Source of the DNA: Anaerolineaceae bacterium
GTDB lineage: Bacteria; Chloroflexota; Anaerolineae; Promineifilales; Promineifilaceae
Assembly: GCA_002699125.1 (NCBI GenBank)
Contig: PABI01000100.1
Span: forward strand, 1 to 64,000
Direction of reading: 5' to 3'
Length of the DNA stretch: 64,000 nucleotides
Shown here: positions 34,932 to 45,257 of the stretch, piece after piece
How positions within the stretch are numbered: position 1 is the first letter of the stretch
Layout: the number at the start of each line of letters is the position of its first letter
Notes under the pieces: generated by a model
Told to the model about the DNA's origin: nothing
The model's input: the letters and a program-made list of their open reading frames with translations, nothing else
Database searches by the model: none
Made by a program: the position numbers and the translations under genes

Positions 34932-36388
34932 CAGACACCTCCCCTTTGGCGTACGCGGAAAAACAAGATGAGTGCGATGAGTAAAACGGCCGTACCGCCG
35001 CCCCACCAAACCCACATCGGCATTGTCTCCTCGGGCACGACATCTGCCTCCAGTTCGCTTTCTGCGGCAGAGGGTGTGCTGAGTTGAGCTACTTCGGCGG
35101 GAACGGCCGTATTCGCCATTGTCGGGGTAGCGGTGGGCGTAGCTGAAGGGGGTGGCGTTTCGGTTGGCAGAGGTGTTTCGCTGGGCGGCACTGTGGGGGT
35201 ATCCAGCAGCGGCACGCCGCCCAAGGCAATTGTAGCCACCTGCGTTGGGGTGGATTGCAGCGCAACGGCGTCTGCCTCAGAAGTGGGCGTGGCGGCGTAG
35301 CCAACGGCCGTACGCCAGGCGGCATCCAGGCTGTTGGTATCCAGCTCATAAACTGACATCAACGCGGCATCAATCGTCTGGCCTGACTGGATGGTTTGCA
35401 GCAGCGTGTTCATTTGCGCCGCACCATGGGTGTCGATGAGATATTGCACCACCTGCCCACTTTGCGTGTAGGCCAATGACGCGCTGTCGGTAAAGGCAGA
35501 AAAGCCATCGGCCAAAGAACGCAATGTGGGGAGACGGCCGTTTTGCAAAGCCAGCTCCACCAAAGCCAGCTCCGCCTCATCGGCTTCTCCTTCGGCATAG
35601 CGCGCCAGCCCTTCACTCAGCCAAGTAGGCAAGCGAATCCCGCGGCAATTAAAGGTCAACATCCCCTCAACCAGATGCGTCAGCTCATGGGGCACAATCT
35701 GAGACGCCCACTCTAGCTCGCCCGGTGCTACACCTAAAACGGTGACGTTATATTCAGGGAACGCCACCCCGCCCGTCCATTCGGGCACGTTAAAAATTAC
35801 CTGGCGCACATCAGAAGCTGTAGGATAAAACCACAAAGCCACCGGCTCCACAGCAGGCAGGCCCAGCTCGTTTTCCAGCCGGTTGAGGCTGCTGGTGGCC
35901 TCGCGCAGCAGCGCCTGGCCAAAGCTGTTATTCCCCACATACCAATGGACGGTCACATCGCCGGAACGGGCCGACTGCCACTCGTGGTTTTCATCCTCCA
36001 CCAGCATCTCCTGGCGCTCAGTGGTGAACACGTTGCCCAGCGAATCGACCATTTCCCACTGCCACCACACCGTAACGCCCGGCGGCAGGGCCCCGCTGCG
36101 CGACAAGTCCCATTCCCAGATGGCAAAAACGGAACTGCTGGCAAAAGTATCAACGGCCTGGCGAGCGCTGCCTTGTTGGCAGGAACGGCCGTTCAATCCA
36201 TACACCAACGTCACAGATTCAATCTGCCGCTGGTGCGTGGCAAACATCTCAAAACGAATTAAGAATGGATATTCAACACGAACTTCGTTTCGCGAAATTT
36301 CTGGTGGATTTTGCGCAGCTACTGGTTGAGCGGCTCCCAAAATGATGAAACTGACTACAAAGAAAAAAAGGCTCCGAAATGTTTTCAT
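34931..36388 (-). CDS. Secreted gluzincin-type metallopeptidase with C-terminal membrane anchor
   Basis: I take ATG 36388 (MKTFRSLFFFVVSFIILG), which gives a clean signal peptide; an upstream TTG at 36433 is possible. 485 residues: the zinc motif HELTH at 234-238, a likely third ligand Glu259 in WLSEGLARYAEGE, then a Pro/Thr/Ser stalk with tPTPS-type repeats and a C-terminal helix (WVWWGGGTAVLLIALILFF) ending RVRQRGGV. It resembles peptidase MA-family proteins. It is first of a three-gene operon with the binding protein and the TPR protein, so it may supply peptides to them (inference). Confidence 0.8.
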   Translation of the reverse strand: MKTFRSLFFFVVSFIILGAAQPVAAQNPPEISRNEVRVEYPFLIRFEMFATHQRQIESVTLVYGLNGRSCQQGSARQAVDTFASSSVFAIWEWDLSRSGALPPGVTVWWQWEMVDSLGNVFTTERQEMLVEDENHEWQSARSGDVTVHWYVGNNSFGQALLREATSSLNRLENELGLPAVEPVALWFYPTASDVRQVIFNVPEWTGGVAFPEYNVTVLGVAPGELEWASQIVPHELTHLVEGMLTFNCRGIRLPTWLSEGLARYAEGEADEAELALVELALQNGRLPTLRSLADGFSAFTDSASLAYTQSGQVVQYLIDTHGAAQMNTLLQTIQSGQTIDAALMSVYELDTNSLDAAWRTAVGYAATPTSEADAVALQSTPTQVATIALGGVPLLDTPTVPPSETPLPTETPPPSATPTATPTMANTAVPAEVAQLSTPSAAESELEADVVPEETMPMWVWWGGGTAVLLIALILFFRVRQRGGV

Positions 36389-36513
36389 CAGCACATAGTT
36401 TTGTTTCTCTACTGTGATTGTAGCTTTCTTCAACTGGCAACGATCACGATGTAACGCTTATATCAACGAGCTTAATTATTCACTATTTTTAGCCAACTTC
36501 CAAGTCCTAATTT

Positions 36514-37182
36514 TTAAATCAAGCCGGGAGAGGTAGTGTGTGCCGCTGGGGGATTATCGTAGTCGATCAGGCGATAGGGGTAGACGTTGACAATGGTGGT
36601 TTCTTCAAATTTGGTGACGGTCGGGGTGTCGCGACGGTAGATGTGGATATGACCATGCAGCATAAAGCGTGGCTTCACCCATTGCAGCAAATTGCGCATG
36701 ATTTTGAAGCCGGTATGGGGAATATCCGATTTGTCGTGGATGCCGTAAGGTGGGGAATGGGTAACGAGAATGTCCAGGAAACGGCCGTAACGCAATTTAT
36801 TGCGCAGCAGCAGCGGCAGCAGTTGGGCCACCTGGTAGCGCATTTCCGATTCGCTGTACATGTACGGCGCGTTGGGTCGGTAACGCATCGACCCTTCTAA
36901 TCCGGCCAGCAGCAAGCCTTCACGGTTAACCACCCGACCATGAATATCATCGCCGCCCGGCACCTGCTCCAAAATACGTCCCTCAACCGTATATTGTGGA
37001 CCTTTGTCGTGGTTGCCGCGCACATATACCAGCCGCCGGTCCAGCGCCGAGATCAAAAAGTCGAGATAATAAAAAGGTAAATCCCCACAACCAATGATCA
37101 GATCAATATCCGGGTACTTCTGGCGTACATCACTGCAATACAGCTGATCCATTACCCGGTCACTGACCGCTAAAATTTTCAT
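36514..37182 (-). CDS. Metallophosphoesterase (calcineurin-like)
   Basis: 222 residues with the calcineurin-like set: SDRVMDQ at the N-terminus, GCGDLPFYYL, VRGNHDKGPQ, THSPPYGIHD and MLHGHIHIYR, giving the Asp/His/Asn ligands of a two-metal site. There is no signal peptide. Substrates of this group include nucleotides and phosphodiesters and cannot be fixed here. It overlaps the MazG-like gene by 4 nt, implying one operon, perhaps for nucleotide clean-up. Confidence 0.9.
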   Translation of the reverse strand: MKILAVSDRVMDQLYCSDVRQKYPDIDLIIGCGDLPFYYLDFLISALDRRLVYVRGNHDKGPQYTVEGRILEQVPGGDDIHGRVVNREGLLLAGLEGSMRYRPNAPYMYSESEMRYQVAQLLPLLLRNKLRYGRFLDILVTHSPPYGIHDKSDIPHTGFKIMRNLLQWVKPRFMLHGHIHIYRRDTPTVTKFEETTIVNVYPYRLIDYDNPPAAHTTSPGLI

Positions 37183-37484
37183 GGATCAGGCCATTCACGG
37201 TGTTGATTCACAGCTAATTTCTGCAAAATTGCTTCTTCCAAATCAATGTTGGTAATGCTGGCCAGCTGCAACAAATAGAGTGCCACATCTGCCAGCTCAC
37301 CGGCTAGTTCTTCCGGCTGGGCCACATCACTGCGCCACTGGAAATGCTCCAGCACTTCCGCAGCTTCAATGGCCAGCGAGGCGGCTAAATTTCGCGGCGT
37401 TTGGGGTTTGGGGGAATCGGGGTCATACCAGCCCTTACTATGCACAAATTCATGCATCCGGGCTTCCAGCTCTTTCAGTTCCAT
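37179..37484 (-). CDS. MazG-like nucleotide pyrophosphohydrolase
   Basis: 101 residues of the all-alpha NTP-PPase (MazG/RS21-C6/dCTPase) fold. The acidic metal motif is spread over LAIEAAEVLEHFQW and GELADVALYLLQLA (EExxE ... ExxD pattern). These enzymes hydrolyse dNTPs such as dCTP or modified forms to monophosphates. It is co-transcribed with the phosphoesterase downstream (ATGA overlap). Confidence 0.9.
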   Translation of the reverse strand: MELKELEARMHEFVHSKGWYDPDSPKPQTPRNLAASLAIEAAEVLEHFQWRSDVAQPEELAGELADVALYLLQLASITNIDLEEAILQKLAVNQHREWPDP

Positions 37485-37512
37485 GAAGTGAGATTAAGGG
37501 TCAACAATTTTT

Positions 37513-37584
37513 TGGACACAGATGGACACAGATTTTCACAGAAATTTGGTTCATAATCTGTGTTCATCTGCGAAAATCTGTGTC
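37513..37584. repeat. CACAGAT-unit inverted repeat
   Basis: Tandem CACAGAT-type units (from 37513) are followed by their reverse complement (ATCTGTG, ATCTGCG, to 37584). It is a relative of the element at 3-54 and occupies most of the gap between gap and the MazG-like gene. Confidence 0.65.
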
Positions 37585-37657
37585 CTATTATTTTCCGAAC
37601 CGGGATTAATTATAGGAGGCTGGAAGAGTAAATCTCTACTCCCCAATCTCCCAATAA

Positions 37658-38698
<1,041 letters not shown>

Positions 38699-38778
38699 TC
38701 AAACGGAAATATTGTTGTGAAAGCACCAGACAACTGTAAACAAAAGCCACTTTCTCGTACCTTCACGATTCGTAAATG

Positions 38779-38784
38779 ATTATA
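38779..38784 (-). promoter_or_regulatory. Probable -10 box for gap
   Basis: Perfect TATAAT on the minus strand, 105 bp upstream of the gap ATG, in the 205-bp gap to yvcK. No clear -35 is seen, so this is tentative. Confidence 0.4.
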
Positions 38785-38879
38785 ATGAACATCTGTTGTG
38801 CTCGTTTTACAACCGTTTATTGTAACCCAGACACCAAACACCATTCATAGTCAAATGTCATGCCTCAGGGCGTAAGGTA

Positions 38880-40187
38880 TCACGATAGCAGACGCATGAC
38901 CAGTTGTGCCAGTTTTGCGCCATCATGCCGCCAGGGTCTGGCCTCATCGACCAAATCGGCCGTGACCATTGGCAGCGCTTTGGGTGGGGTAAGCTGAACG
39001 TAAATTGTATTGCCGCCGCCCCGATTCGGGGGAACAGACAGGTTGTCATTGGCGACAACCAAATCCAGGCAGCCAGTGGGAATATGTTGGAAAAGTGTTG
39101 CCACATGATCAGCAACAGTGTAATTATCCGTCTCTCCGGGCTGTGTGGCAAGATTACATATATAAATCTTAGGTGCCCGAGCGTGCAGCAGCGCTTCGGC
39201 CAGGTCTGGCACTAACAAATTAGGCAAAATGCTGGTGTACAAACTGCCCGGCCCCATCACAATCAGGTCTGCCTGGAAGATGGCTTGCAGGGCGGCCGGA
39301 TAGGCTTTTACAGCATCGGGTTGCAAGTAAACGTGCTGGATACGGCCGTTCACTTCCGGAATCTTACTTTCACCCACCACCCGCTGCAGGGTGCCATCTG
39401 GCAGCACAATGTCTGCCGCCAGCACTACATCCGCCAGGGTAGAGGGCAGCACCCGCCCGCGCAGGGCCAACACCCGCTCCGCCGCCAGCAGCGCCTCGTC
39501 AAAGCTGCCGGTGATCCCTGTCAGCGCCGCCAGCAATAAATTGCCAAACGCGTGACCCTGGAGTTCGGAACGGCCATTTTCCCCCACCGCCGCGCCAAAA
39601 CGATATTGCAGCACCTGGGTCATCAACGCCTCGTCCCGAGACAGCGCCGCGATGTTGTTACGAAAATCCCCCGGTGGCAGCAACCCAAACTCGCGCCGCA
39701 AACGGCCGCTGCTGCCGCCATCATCGGCCACGGTGACAATGGCGGTGATGTTGCGCGTGTAATCCGTCAGGCCGCGCAGCAGGCCGGGCATGCCCGTACC
39801 GCCGCCAATGGCCACAATGTATGGCCCGCGCCGCTGGCGGCTGTGTTCATAAATGCGCTCGGCCACGCTGCCACCCGTGGTCTGGAAGGGAGCCGTAAGG
39901 GCACGACCGATTTGCAAAAGGCTGCCAAGTATCAACAGAATGCCCAACAACAGCGGTAAAATAATATGCCACGGTGAAGGCAGAAATTGAAGCGTCAGCC
40001 AATAAGAGATGGACCCGATCAGCCACGCTTGCTGCTCCAGCAAAAATAGCAAATTGACGATGGCCACACTGGAAACGGCCGTACCCAACCCCAACAGCAC
40101 CAACCAGCGTTTTAGACCGATGCCCGGCGAAAACCAGCGGCTGCTGGAAAAAAAGATAAATCGTTTAAACGGTGATGTTTTACGCAC
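38880..40187 (-). CDS. yvcK: YvcK/CofD-family gluconeogenesis factor
   Basis: 435 residues. It has the YvcK signature IVAIGGGTGMPGLLRGL and TVADDGGSSGRLRREFG, and later IVMGPGSLYTSILPNLLV. In Bacillus, YvcK binds UDP-sugars and is needed for growth on gluconeogenic substrates and for normal cell wall growth. Two N-terminal membrane helices (about 25-105) are an addition seen in Chloroflexota and some actinobacteria. The 340 bp before it (40188-40528) hold no gene, only an AACCATT-type repetitive stretch. Confidence 0.9.
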   Translation of the reverse strand: MRKTSPFKRFIFFSSSRWFSPGIGLKRWLVLLGLGTAVSSVAIVNLLFLLEQQAWLIGSISYWLTLQFLPSPWHIILPLLLGILLILGSLLQIGRALTAPFQTTGGSVAERIYEHSRQRRGPYIVAIGGGTGMPGLLRGLTDYTRNITAIVTVADDGGSSGRLRREFGLLPPGDFRNNIAALSRDEALMTQVLQYRFGAAVGENGRSELQGHAFGNLLLAALTGITGSFDEALLAAERVLALRGRVLPSTLADVVLAADIVLPDGTLQRVVGESKIPEVNGRIQHVYLQPDAVKAYPAALQAIFQADLIVMGPGSLYTSILPNLLVPDLAEALLHARAPKIYICNLATQPGETDNYTVADHVATLFQHIPTGCLDLVVANDNLSVPPNRGGGNTIYVQLTPPKALPMVTADLVDEARPWRHDGAKLAQLVMRLLS

Positions 40188-40261
40188 GGGGCGATTCTAG
40201 CAAGGCGCTGGTGAGCGGACAAGGTGACAAGGTGATGGGGTAACAGGGTGACCGCTAACCA

Positions 40262-40295
40262 TTTACCATTAAAAATTAACCATTAACCATTTTCT
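40262..40295. repeat. AACCATTA tandem stretch
   Basis: Five near-copies of AACCATTA or its variants run in a row, with TTACCATTAAAAATTAACC between them. It lies in the divergent gap between yvcK and the DUF6351 gene. Confidence 0.5.
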
Positions 40296-40528
40296 CCCCT
40301 CTTTGTGCAAATCATAACAATGTTGACCCCCTTTTAGGCAGCCGCTAAACTTTTTGCACGCTCAATTTGCAGTGCAATCAAACCATTCTTGATTCTTGAT
40401 TACATCTGGGTCCTTGCAACAACCTAATGACCTTTCTTCCCACTGTTTTTAATTTGGTGACGTCTGTTTGGTGTCATCGATAAACTTTCACCCGGCCAAT
40501 AACGGCCGTATTCCCCACGGAGGTCTCT

Positions 40529-42898
40529 ATGAACCCATTTCCCACGAATCCCAAACTGCCCCAAGGCAAAGCCCGCTGGCGCGGCCTGGTCTGGCTGCTG
40601 CTGCTGGTCTTTTTGCTGGCGGTCCCGGCCAGCGTGCTCGCCGTGCGCGATCCGGGTGCGTTTATGGTCACGGCCGTTTCCAGCGCCCCCGATCAAGTCA
40701 CCGGCGGCGACGCCCGCCTGCACATCGAACTCCCCGACAGCTTCCCCCTGCATCGGATCAGCGTCACCGTCAACCGGGTCGAAATGCGCGATCATTTCAA
40801 CCTGATTCCCGGCACCAACACCCTCAGCGGCGTTATCGATGGTTTGCAGCTGGGCGACAATCAGGTTCGGGTGCGGGCGCTGGGATTTGGTCGGCAACGG
40901 CCGTATCCCGCTGACCTCACCCTGACCAACTATCCCATCACCGGCCCGGTCTTCTCCGGACCGCACCAGCACCCGTTTGTCTGCACCGTGCAGGATCACG
41001 GGCTGGGGCAGCCGTTGGTGGACAACGACAACACCGGCATCCCCGTCTACGCCACTGATGCGGCTGGCAATCTGACCGATGAAATTGTCGGTTACAGCAA
41101 AAATTGCTCTGCCGAGCGGCTGGTGGTGTACGTCTATCGCAGCACGAGTGGCAGTTGGTTGCCTTATGAGTTGGGACAGGAACGGCCGTCTGACATGGCC
41201 CAAACCACCACGATGGACGGCAAAACGGTAGATTACATCGTCCGCTGGGAGCGCGGCACCATCAACCGCTTCATCTACAGCCTCGCCATGCTCGCCCCCG
41301 ATGACACCAGCCCCGACGACCACGACACTTCCGCCTGGAACGGCAAGCTCATCTACCACTTCCAAGGCGGCGTGGGCATCGGCCACACCCAGGGCAGTCC
41401 CAGTGGCTCCCGCATGTTATACGAATACGGCCTCAGCCAAGGGTACGGCATCGCCTATTCCACCGGCACCAAAGCGGGCGAACATTACAATCTCGTTGTT
41501 GGTGGCGAAACGGCACTGATGGTTAAAGAGCGCTTTATTGAGCTGTATGACACCCCCATCTACACCGTTGGTGTTGGCGCCTCAGGTGGCGCGATTCAGC
41601 AATATGTCTACGGTCAAAACCACAAAGGTCTCATCGACGCCGCCATTCCCGTCTACTCCTACCCAGACATGATCACCCAGGCGATTCACGTCGGCGACTG
41701 CGAACTGCTGGAGTTCTTCATGGACGTGACCGACGGGGCAAACCCGCGCTGGCAAACGTGGTCCAACCGCACCCTCATCCAGGGGATGAACGCCAGTGAC
41801 GTGGTGCCCAATCCGTATACACAAGCGCTGGGCAACACCGAATGCATCAATGGCTGGCGCGGCCTCTCCCCGCTGGCGCTAAACCCGCACTACGGTGCGG
41901 CCGACAACATGGAGCAGTACGTGCCCCTATCGGACATTGCCGCCATTGAGTGGACCCACTTTGGCGATCTGGTCAACATTTATGGCGTGGGCGACGATGG
42001 CTTTGCCCGCAGCCCGTGGGACAACGTGGGCGTGCAGTATGGTCTGGAAGCAGTGGCCAACGGCAGCATCACTCCCGAAGAGTTCCTGAAGCTGAATGCC
42101 AACATCGGCGGCTGGAAAAATGAGCCAGAAATGGTGCAAGAAGGCTCGCCCTTCTTCCCGCCTGGTGAGATCGATTTCACTAATTGGGATCCGTGGAGCG
42201 TGCGCAACCAGGTGCTTAGCCCGGACGGTGGTCTGACGCCCGCCCAGCGCACTGAAGGCGATATGCTCGCGGCGCAGGCAGCGTATGAAGCCGGTCTCGT
42301 CTTCATGGGCGACATGCAAATCCCGATTATTGATTGGCGACATTACCTGGAGCCGGTGCTGGACATGCACAATTCACACCAATCGTTTGCCGCCCGCCTG
42401 CGCCTGCTGGATTACGATGGCGACGCCAGCAACCAGGTGATCTGGTTCACCGGCATCACCGAAGATGGCGACGCGATCTTTGACCAGACGCCCGAAGCGT
42501 TCCAGGTGATTGATGAATGGATGAGTAACATCCAGGCCAACCCGGAACTCGGTGTGGCGGGCAACAAGCCCAGCCGGGCCACCGACCGCTGCTTCGACGC
42601 CTTCGGCAATGAAATCGCCAGCGGCGACGACGTGTGGGATGGCATCATCAATGATGCACCGATGGGTGCCTGCGCTGAGCTGTATCCTCCCTACGCCACC
42701 TCGCGCATTGTAGCTGGTGGGCCGTTCAAGGGCAGCATCTTCAAATGCGCCCTCCAGCCCGTGTCCCAAGCGATTGCCAACGGCGACTACGGCGTCTGGC
42801 AGCCCACGGCTGATGAGCAAGCCCGTCTGGAACAAATCTTCCCCGACGGCGTCTGCGACTTCAACATGCCGGACAGGGGTCTTCCTCCCGGCTGGTAA
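40529..42898 (+). CDS. Secreted DUF6351 alpha/beta-hydrolase-like protein
   Basis: 789 residues with a signal peptide (VWLLLLVFLLAVPASVLA) and no lipobox. An N-terminal beta domain (about 40-140) is followed by the DUF6351 region beginning VFSGPHQHPFVCTVQDHG. It has an elbow GVGASGGAIQQYVYGQ, resembling a Ser hydrolase nucleophile (GxSGG), and conserved Cys/Trp patches. It is probably an exported polyester- or ester-acting enzyme; the substrate is unknown. AGGTCTCT precedes the ATG. Its 3' end overlaps the antisense small ORF at 42861 by 38 nt. Confidence 0.8.
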   Translation: MNPFPTNPKLPQGKARWRGLVWLLLLVFLLAVPASVLAVRDPGAFMVTAVSSAPDQVTGGDARLHIELPDSFPLHRISVTVNRVEMRDHFNLIPGTNTLSGVIDGLQLGDNQVRVRALGFGRQRPYPADLTLTNYPITGPVFSGPHQHPFVCTVQDHGLGQPLVDNDNTGIPVYATDAAGNLTDEIVGYSKNCSAERLVVYVYRSTSGSWLPYELGQERPSDMAQTTTMDGKTVDYIVRWERGTINRFIYSLAMLAPDDTSPDDHDTSAWNGKLIYHFQGGVGIGHTQGSPSGSRMLYEYGLSQGYGIAYSTGTKAGEHYNLVVGGETALMVKERFIELYDTPIYTVGVGASGGAIQQYVYGQNHKGLIDAAIPVYSYPDMITQAIHVGDCELLEFFMDVTDGANPRWQTWSNRTLIQGMNASDVVPNPYTQALGNTECINGWRGLSPLALNPHYGAADNMEQYVPLSDIAAIEWTHFGDLVNIYGVGDDGFARSPWDNVGVQYGLEAVANGSITPEEFLKLNANIGGWKNEPEMVQEGSPFFPPGEIDFTNWDPWSVRNQVLSPDGGLTPAQRTEGDMLAAQAAYEAGLVFMGDMQIPIIDWRHYLEPVLDMHNSHQSFAARLRLLDYDGDASNQVIWFTGITEDGDAIFDQTPEAFQVIDEWMSNIQANPELGVAGNKPSRATDRCFDAFGNEIASGDDVWDGIINDAPMGACAELYPPYATSRIVAGGPFKGSIFKCALQPVSQAIANGDYGVWQPTADEQARLEQIFPDGVCDFNMPDRGLPPGW

Positions 42899-43091
42899 TC
42901 TTAACCGGCTGTAGCTGGGCAGACTTGCGAGTTTGTCCGGCTACGGCCGTTCTGAGCCAAGCCTGCAAACGCAACAGCCAGGAGTCCGCCTGTTGTTGCA
43001 GTTGACGCTGCTGTTCCCGCTGCTGCCGAATTGGTTCTACCCGCTCCTTCGCACTTTCCAGAACTAACTTAGCATCCAATTGGTGATTCAT
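42861..43091 (-). CDS. Small Gln/Arg-rich protein behind paired operators
   Basis: 76 residues from ATG 43091, with AAGGAG 6 nt upstream, so the start is well supported. The centre is a charged helix (RQQREQQRQLQQQADSWLLR) that could form an amphipathic coil; the end has CPAC. I recognise no family. Two ATCGTA-N4-TACGAT palindromes lie upstream, one 14 bp before the start, which argues that this small gene is expressed and regulated. Confidence 0.65.
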   Translation of the reverse strand: MNHQLDAKLVLESAKERVEPIRQQREQQRQLQQQADSWLLRLQAWLRTAVAGQTRKSAQLQPVKITSREEDPCPAC

Positions 43092-43104
43092 AACAATCTC
43101 CTTC

Positions 43105-43120
43105 ATCGTAATAATACGAT
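43105..43120. promoter_or_regulatory. Operator-like palindrome ATCGTA-N4-TACGAT, copy 1
   Basis: A perfect palindrome (half-sites 43105-43110 and 43115-43120) directly upstream of the Shine-Dalgarno of the 76-residue gene. A repressor bound here would block the start region. Confidence 0.65.
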
Positions 43121-43166
43121 ATAATTAGCCAAAAAAATTTCAGCTAAAATCTTTCTCTGTATGTTT

Positions 43167-43184
43167 TATCGTAAATATACGATA
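43167..43184. promoter_or_regulatory. Operator-like palindrome TATCGTA-N4-TACGATA, copy 2
   Basis: A perfect 18-bp palindrome, 63 bp (six helical turns) from copy 1. It lies about 130 bp before mtnA on the other side. It could serve the small gene, mtnA, or both. Confidence 0.65.
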
Positions 43185-43311
43185 TAGCTTAACAGGTACT
43201 TTCAATTTTGTCAACCCTTTTCATTTCAAACGGCCGTCCTCCCGCTGGCAGTCCCCACTCGGCTGTGTTATGATCTCGCCCGTTAAATTAGAACCACTTT
43301 CGAGGCTAACC

Positions 43312-44382
43312 ATGAGAACCGTTTTTTGGGATTATGATTCCGACAGCACCAAGATGATCGACCAGCGGCAGCTGCCCTGGGAATTTGAGATCGCCGAGTT
43401 TACCGATTACAAAGAAGTGGCCCGGGCCATCAAAGAGATGTACGTGCGCGGCGCGCCGGCCATCGGAGCGGCAGCGGCCTTTGGCATGGCGTTGGCGGCG
43501 CGACAATCCAGCGCTACGGACCGGCTGACCTTGCTGCGCGATTTGGAAACGGCCGCAGCCCATCTCAACGCCGCCCGACCAACGGCCGTTAACCTGGCCT
43601 GGGCCGTACGCCGTATGCTGCGCGTTGCTGCCAACGAAGAACTGGAAGGCGTGGACGACGTGCGTGACGCCATCCTGGCCGAAGCGCAAATGCTGGCCGA
43701 TGAAGACGTGGCGCTCAACAAGCGCATGGCCTACAACGGCGCCGAACTGATCAGCGACGGCGATACGATTTTGCACCATTGCAACACCGGCGCGCTGGCC
43801 ACCGTCGATTGGGGCACGGCGCTGGGCGTCGTTTTTGCCGCCCACGAGCAGGGCAAAAAGATTCACGTTTTGGTCGATGAAACGCGCCCACGGCTGCAAG
43901 GCTCCCGCCTCACCGCCTGGGAACTGCACCAGCGCGGCATCCCCTTCGACCTCATCGCCGACAACGCCGCCGGGCACTTTATGCGCACCGGGCAGGTGGA
44001 TATTGTGCTGGTTGGCTCTGACCGAACGGCCGCAAACGGCGACGTCGCCAATAAAATCGGTACCTACAAGCTGGCCGTCGTGGCCAAGGAAAACGGCGTG
44101 CCGTTTTACCCGGTGGTGCCCACCAGCACGGTCGATTTGGAACTGGAACATGGCGATCTCATTCCTATCGAGGAGCGTGGCAACGAGGAAGTGCTGTTTA
44201 TAGGCGAACAATCCATCGCTCCAGCCGGGATTACCGCCCGCAATCCCGCCTTCGACGTCACGCCCCACCGCTACGTCACCGGCATCGTCACTGAAGCGGG
44301 CATTGTCTATCCGCCGTTTGTGAAGAATTTGCGGCAGGCGGTGGAAGCGGAGCAGAATAAGGAGAAGGCAAGTGAAAAGTAA
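43312..44382 (+). CDS. mtnA: S-methyl-5-thioribose-1-phosphate isomerase
   Basis: 356 residues from ATG 43312 ([15 protein letters not shown]), with GAGG 6 nt upstream. The enzyme converts methylthioribose-1-phosphate to methylthioribulose-1-phosphate in methionine salvage. Motifs: [38 protein letters not shown] with catalytic Cys, and [21 protein letters not shown] (in part) with catalytic Asp. No other salvage gene is adjacent. The stop codon lies in the left arm of the hairpin at 44371. Confidence 0.96.
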   Translation: MRTVFWDYDSDSTKMIDQRQLPWEFEIAEFTDYKEVARAIKEMYVRGAPAIGAAAAFGMALAARQSSATDRLTLLRDLETAAAHLNAARPTAVNLAWAVRRMLRVAANEELEGVDDVRDAILAEAQMLADEDVALNKRMAYNGAELISDGDTILHHCNTGALATVDWGTALGVVFAAHEQGKKIHVLVDETRPRLQGSRLTAWELHQRGIPFDLIADNAAGHFMRTGQVDIVLVGSDRTAANGDVANKIGTYKLAVVAKENGVPFYPVVPTSTVDLELEHGDLIPIEERGNEEVLFIGEQSIAPAGITARNPAFDVTPHRYVTGIVTEAGIVYPPFVKNLRQAVEAEQNKEKASEK

Positions 44383-44423
44383 GAAGTAAAAAGTGAGCCT
44401 CCTTTCACTTTTCACTTTTCACT
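44371..44423. repeat. GTGAAAA hairpin at the mtnA stop codon
   Basis: AGTGAAAAGT units (44371-44396) face TTTCACTTTTCACTTTTCACT (44403-44423; about three mismatches). It contains the mtnA stop and separates mtnA from the CDP-sugar cassette. There is no U-tract. Confidence 0.55.
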
Positions 44424-44433
44424 GATTACTAAA

Positions 44434-45234
44434 ATGTCAGGCATCCCAGTCGTGATCATGTGCGGCGGACAGGGCACGCGCATGGGCAGCACGCTCACCA
44501 AGAAGGAATTGATCGACATTGGCGGACGGCCGTTGCTGTGGCATGTCATGCGCATTTTTTCGGCGTACGGGCACAACCGCTTCATTTTGGCATTGGGGCA
44601 CCAGGCAGACCAGGTGCGACGCTACTTTTTGGAATACGAAGCAATGACGCGAGACGTCACCATCCAACTGGCCGATCCCAACAGCGGCAACGGACATCCC
44701 CTCGTTACCTTTAGTGGCGATTATGAGCATCCCCCCTGGGAAGTGACCATGGTTGATACCGGGCTAGAAACCGAGCGGGCGGCGCGATTGGCCAAGGTGG
44801 CGGATTATTTGGAAAACGGCCGTTTCTTCGTCGCTTATGGAGAGGCAGTGGCCAACATTGATCTGGCTGAACTGGTACAGTTTCATGAGCAGCACGGGCA
44901 GATGGCCACCATCACCGGCATTCGGTTCCGCTCGCAGTACGGTCAGGTAGAGGCAGATGAATCTGGGCAAATTATGCAGTTTATTGAGAAGCCCGTCTTG
45001 CCTTACTGGGTTAATGGCGGATTTATGCTGTTTGAAACGGCCGTGCTTGATCTTATCCACGCTGAAAACCGGGGAAATCTGGACCTGGAACGCGACATTT
45101 TGCCCCAACTGGCACAACGACAGCAGCTCATGCTTTACCAACACACCGGTTACTGGCAGTCGATGAAAACCCTCAAAGATGCCCTTACTTTGAAAGAGGT
45201 GTGGCAAGAGAAACGGCCGTGGCAGGTCTGGTGA
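44434..45234 (+). CDS. rfbF: Glucose-1-phosphate cytidylyltransferase (RfbF-like)
   Basis: 266 residues. The nucleotidyltransferase signature is [14 protein letters not shown], followed by [19 protein letters not shown], then the acceptor segment [19 protein letters not shown] and [10 protein letters not shown]. These match the RfbF group, which makes CDP-glucose from CTP and glucose-1-phosphate. It is followed 23 bp later by a 4,6-dehydratase-like gene, so a CDP-sugar pathway is likely. Confidence 0.85.
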   Translation: MSGIPVVIMCGGQGTRMGSTLTKKELIDIGGRPLLWHVMRIFSAYGHNRFILALGHQADQVRRYFLEYEAMTRDVTIQLADPNSGNGHPLVTFSGDYEHPPWEVTMVDTGLETERAARLAKVADYLENGRFFVAYGEAVANIDLAELVQFHEQHGQMATITGIRFRSQYGQVEADESGQIMQFIEKPVLPYWVNGGFMLFETAVLDLIHAENRGNLDLERDILPQLAQRQQLMLYQHTGYWQSMKTLKDALTLKEVWQEKRPWQVW

Positions 45235-45257
45235 TTTTTAGAGATTGGAGAAAGCTA

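Noticed and set aside
40424-41386. 320-codon ORF opposite the DUF6351 gene
   Set aside because: It is the antisense shadow of a gene with a signal peptide and a known-family sequence; no ribosome site and unusual Asp/Gly/Val composition.
43306-44415. 369-codon ORF opposite mtnA
   Set aside because: Antisense shadow of a well-identified enzyme gene.
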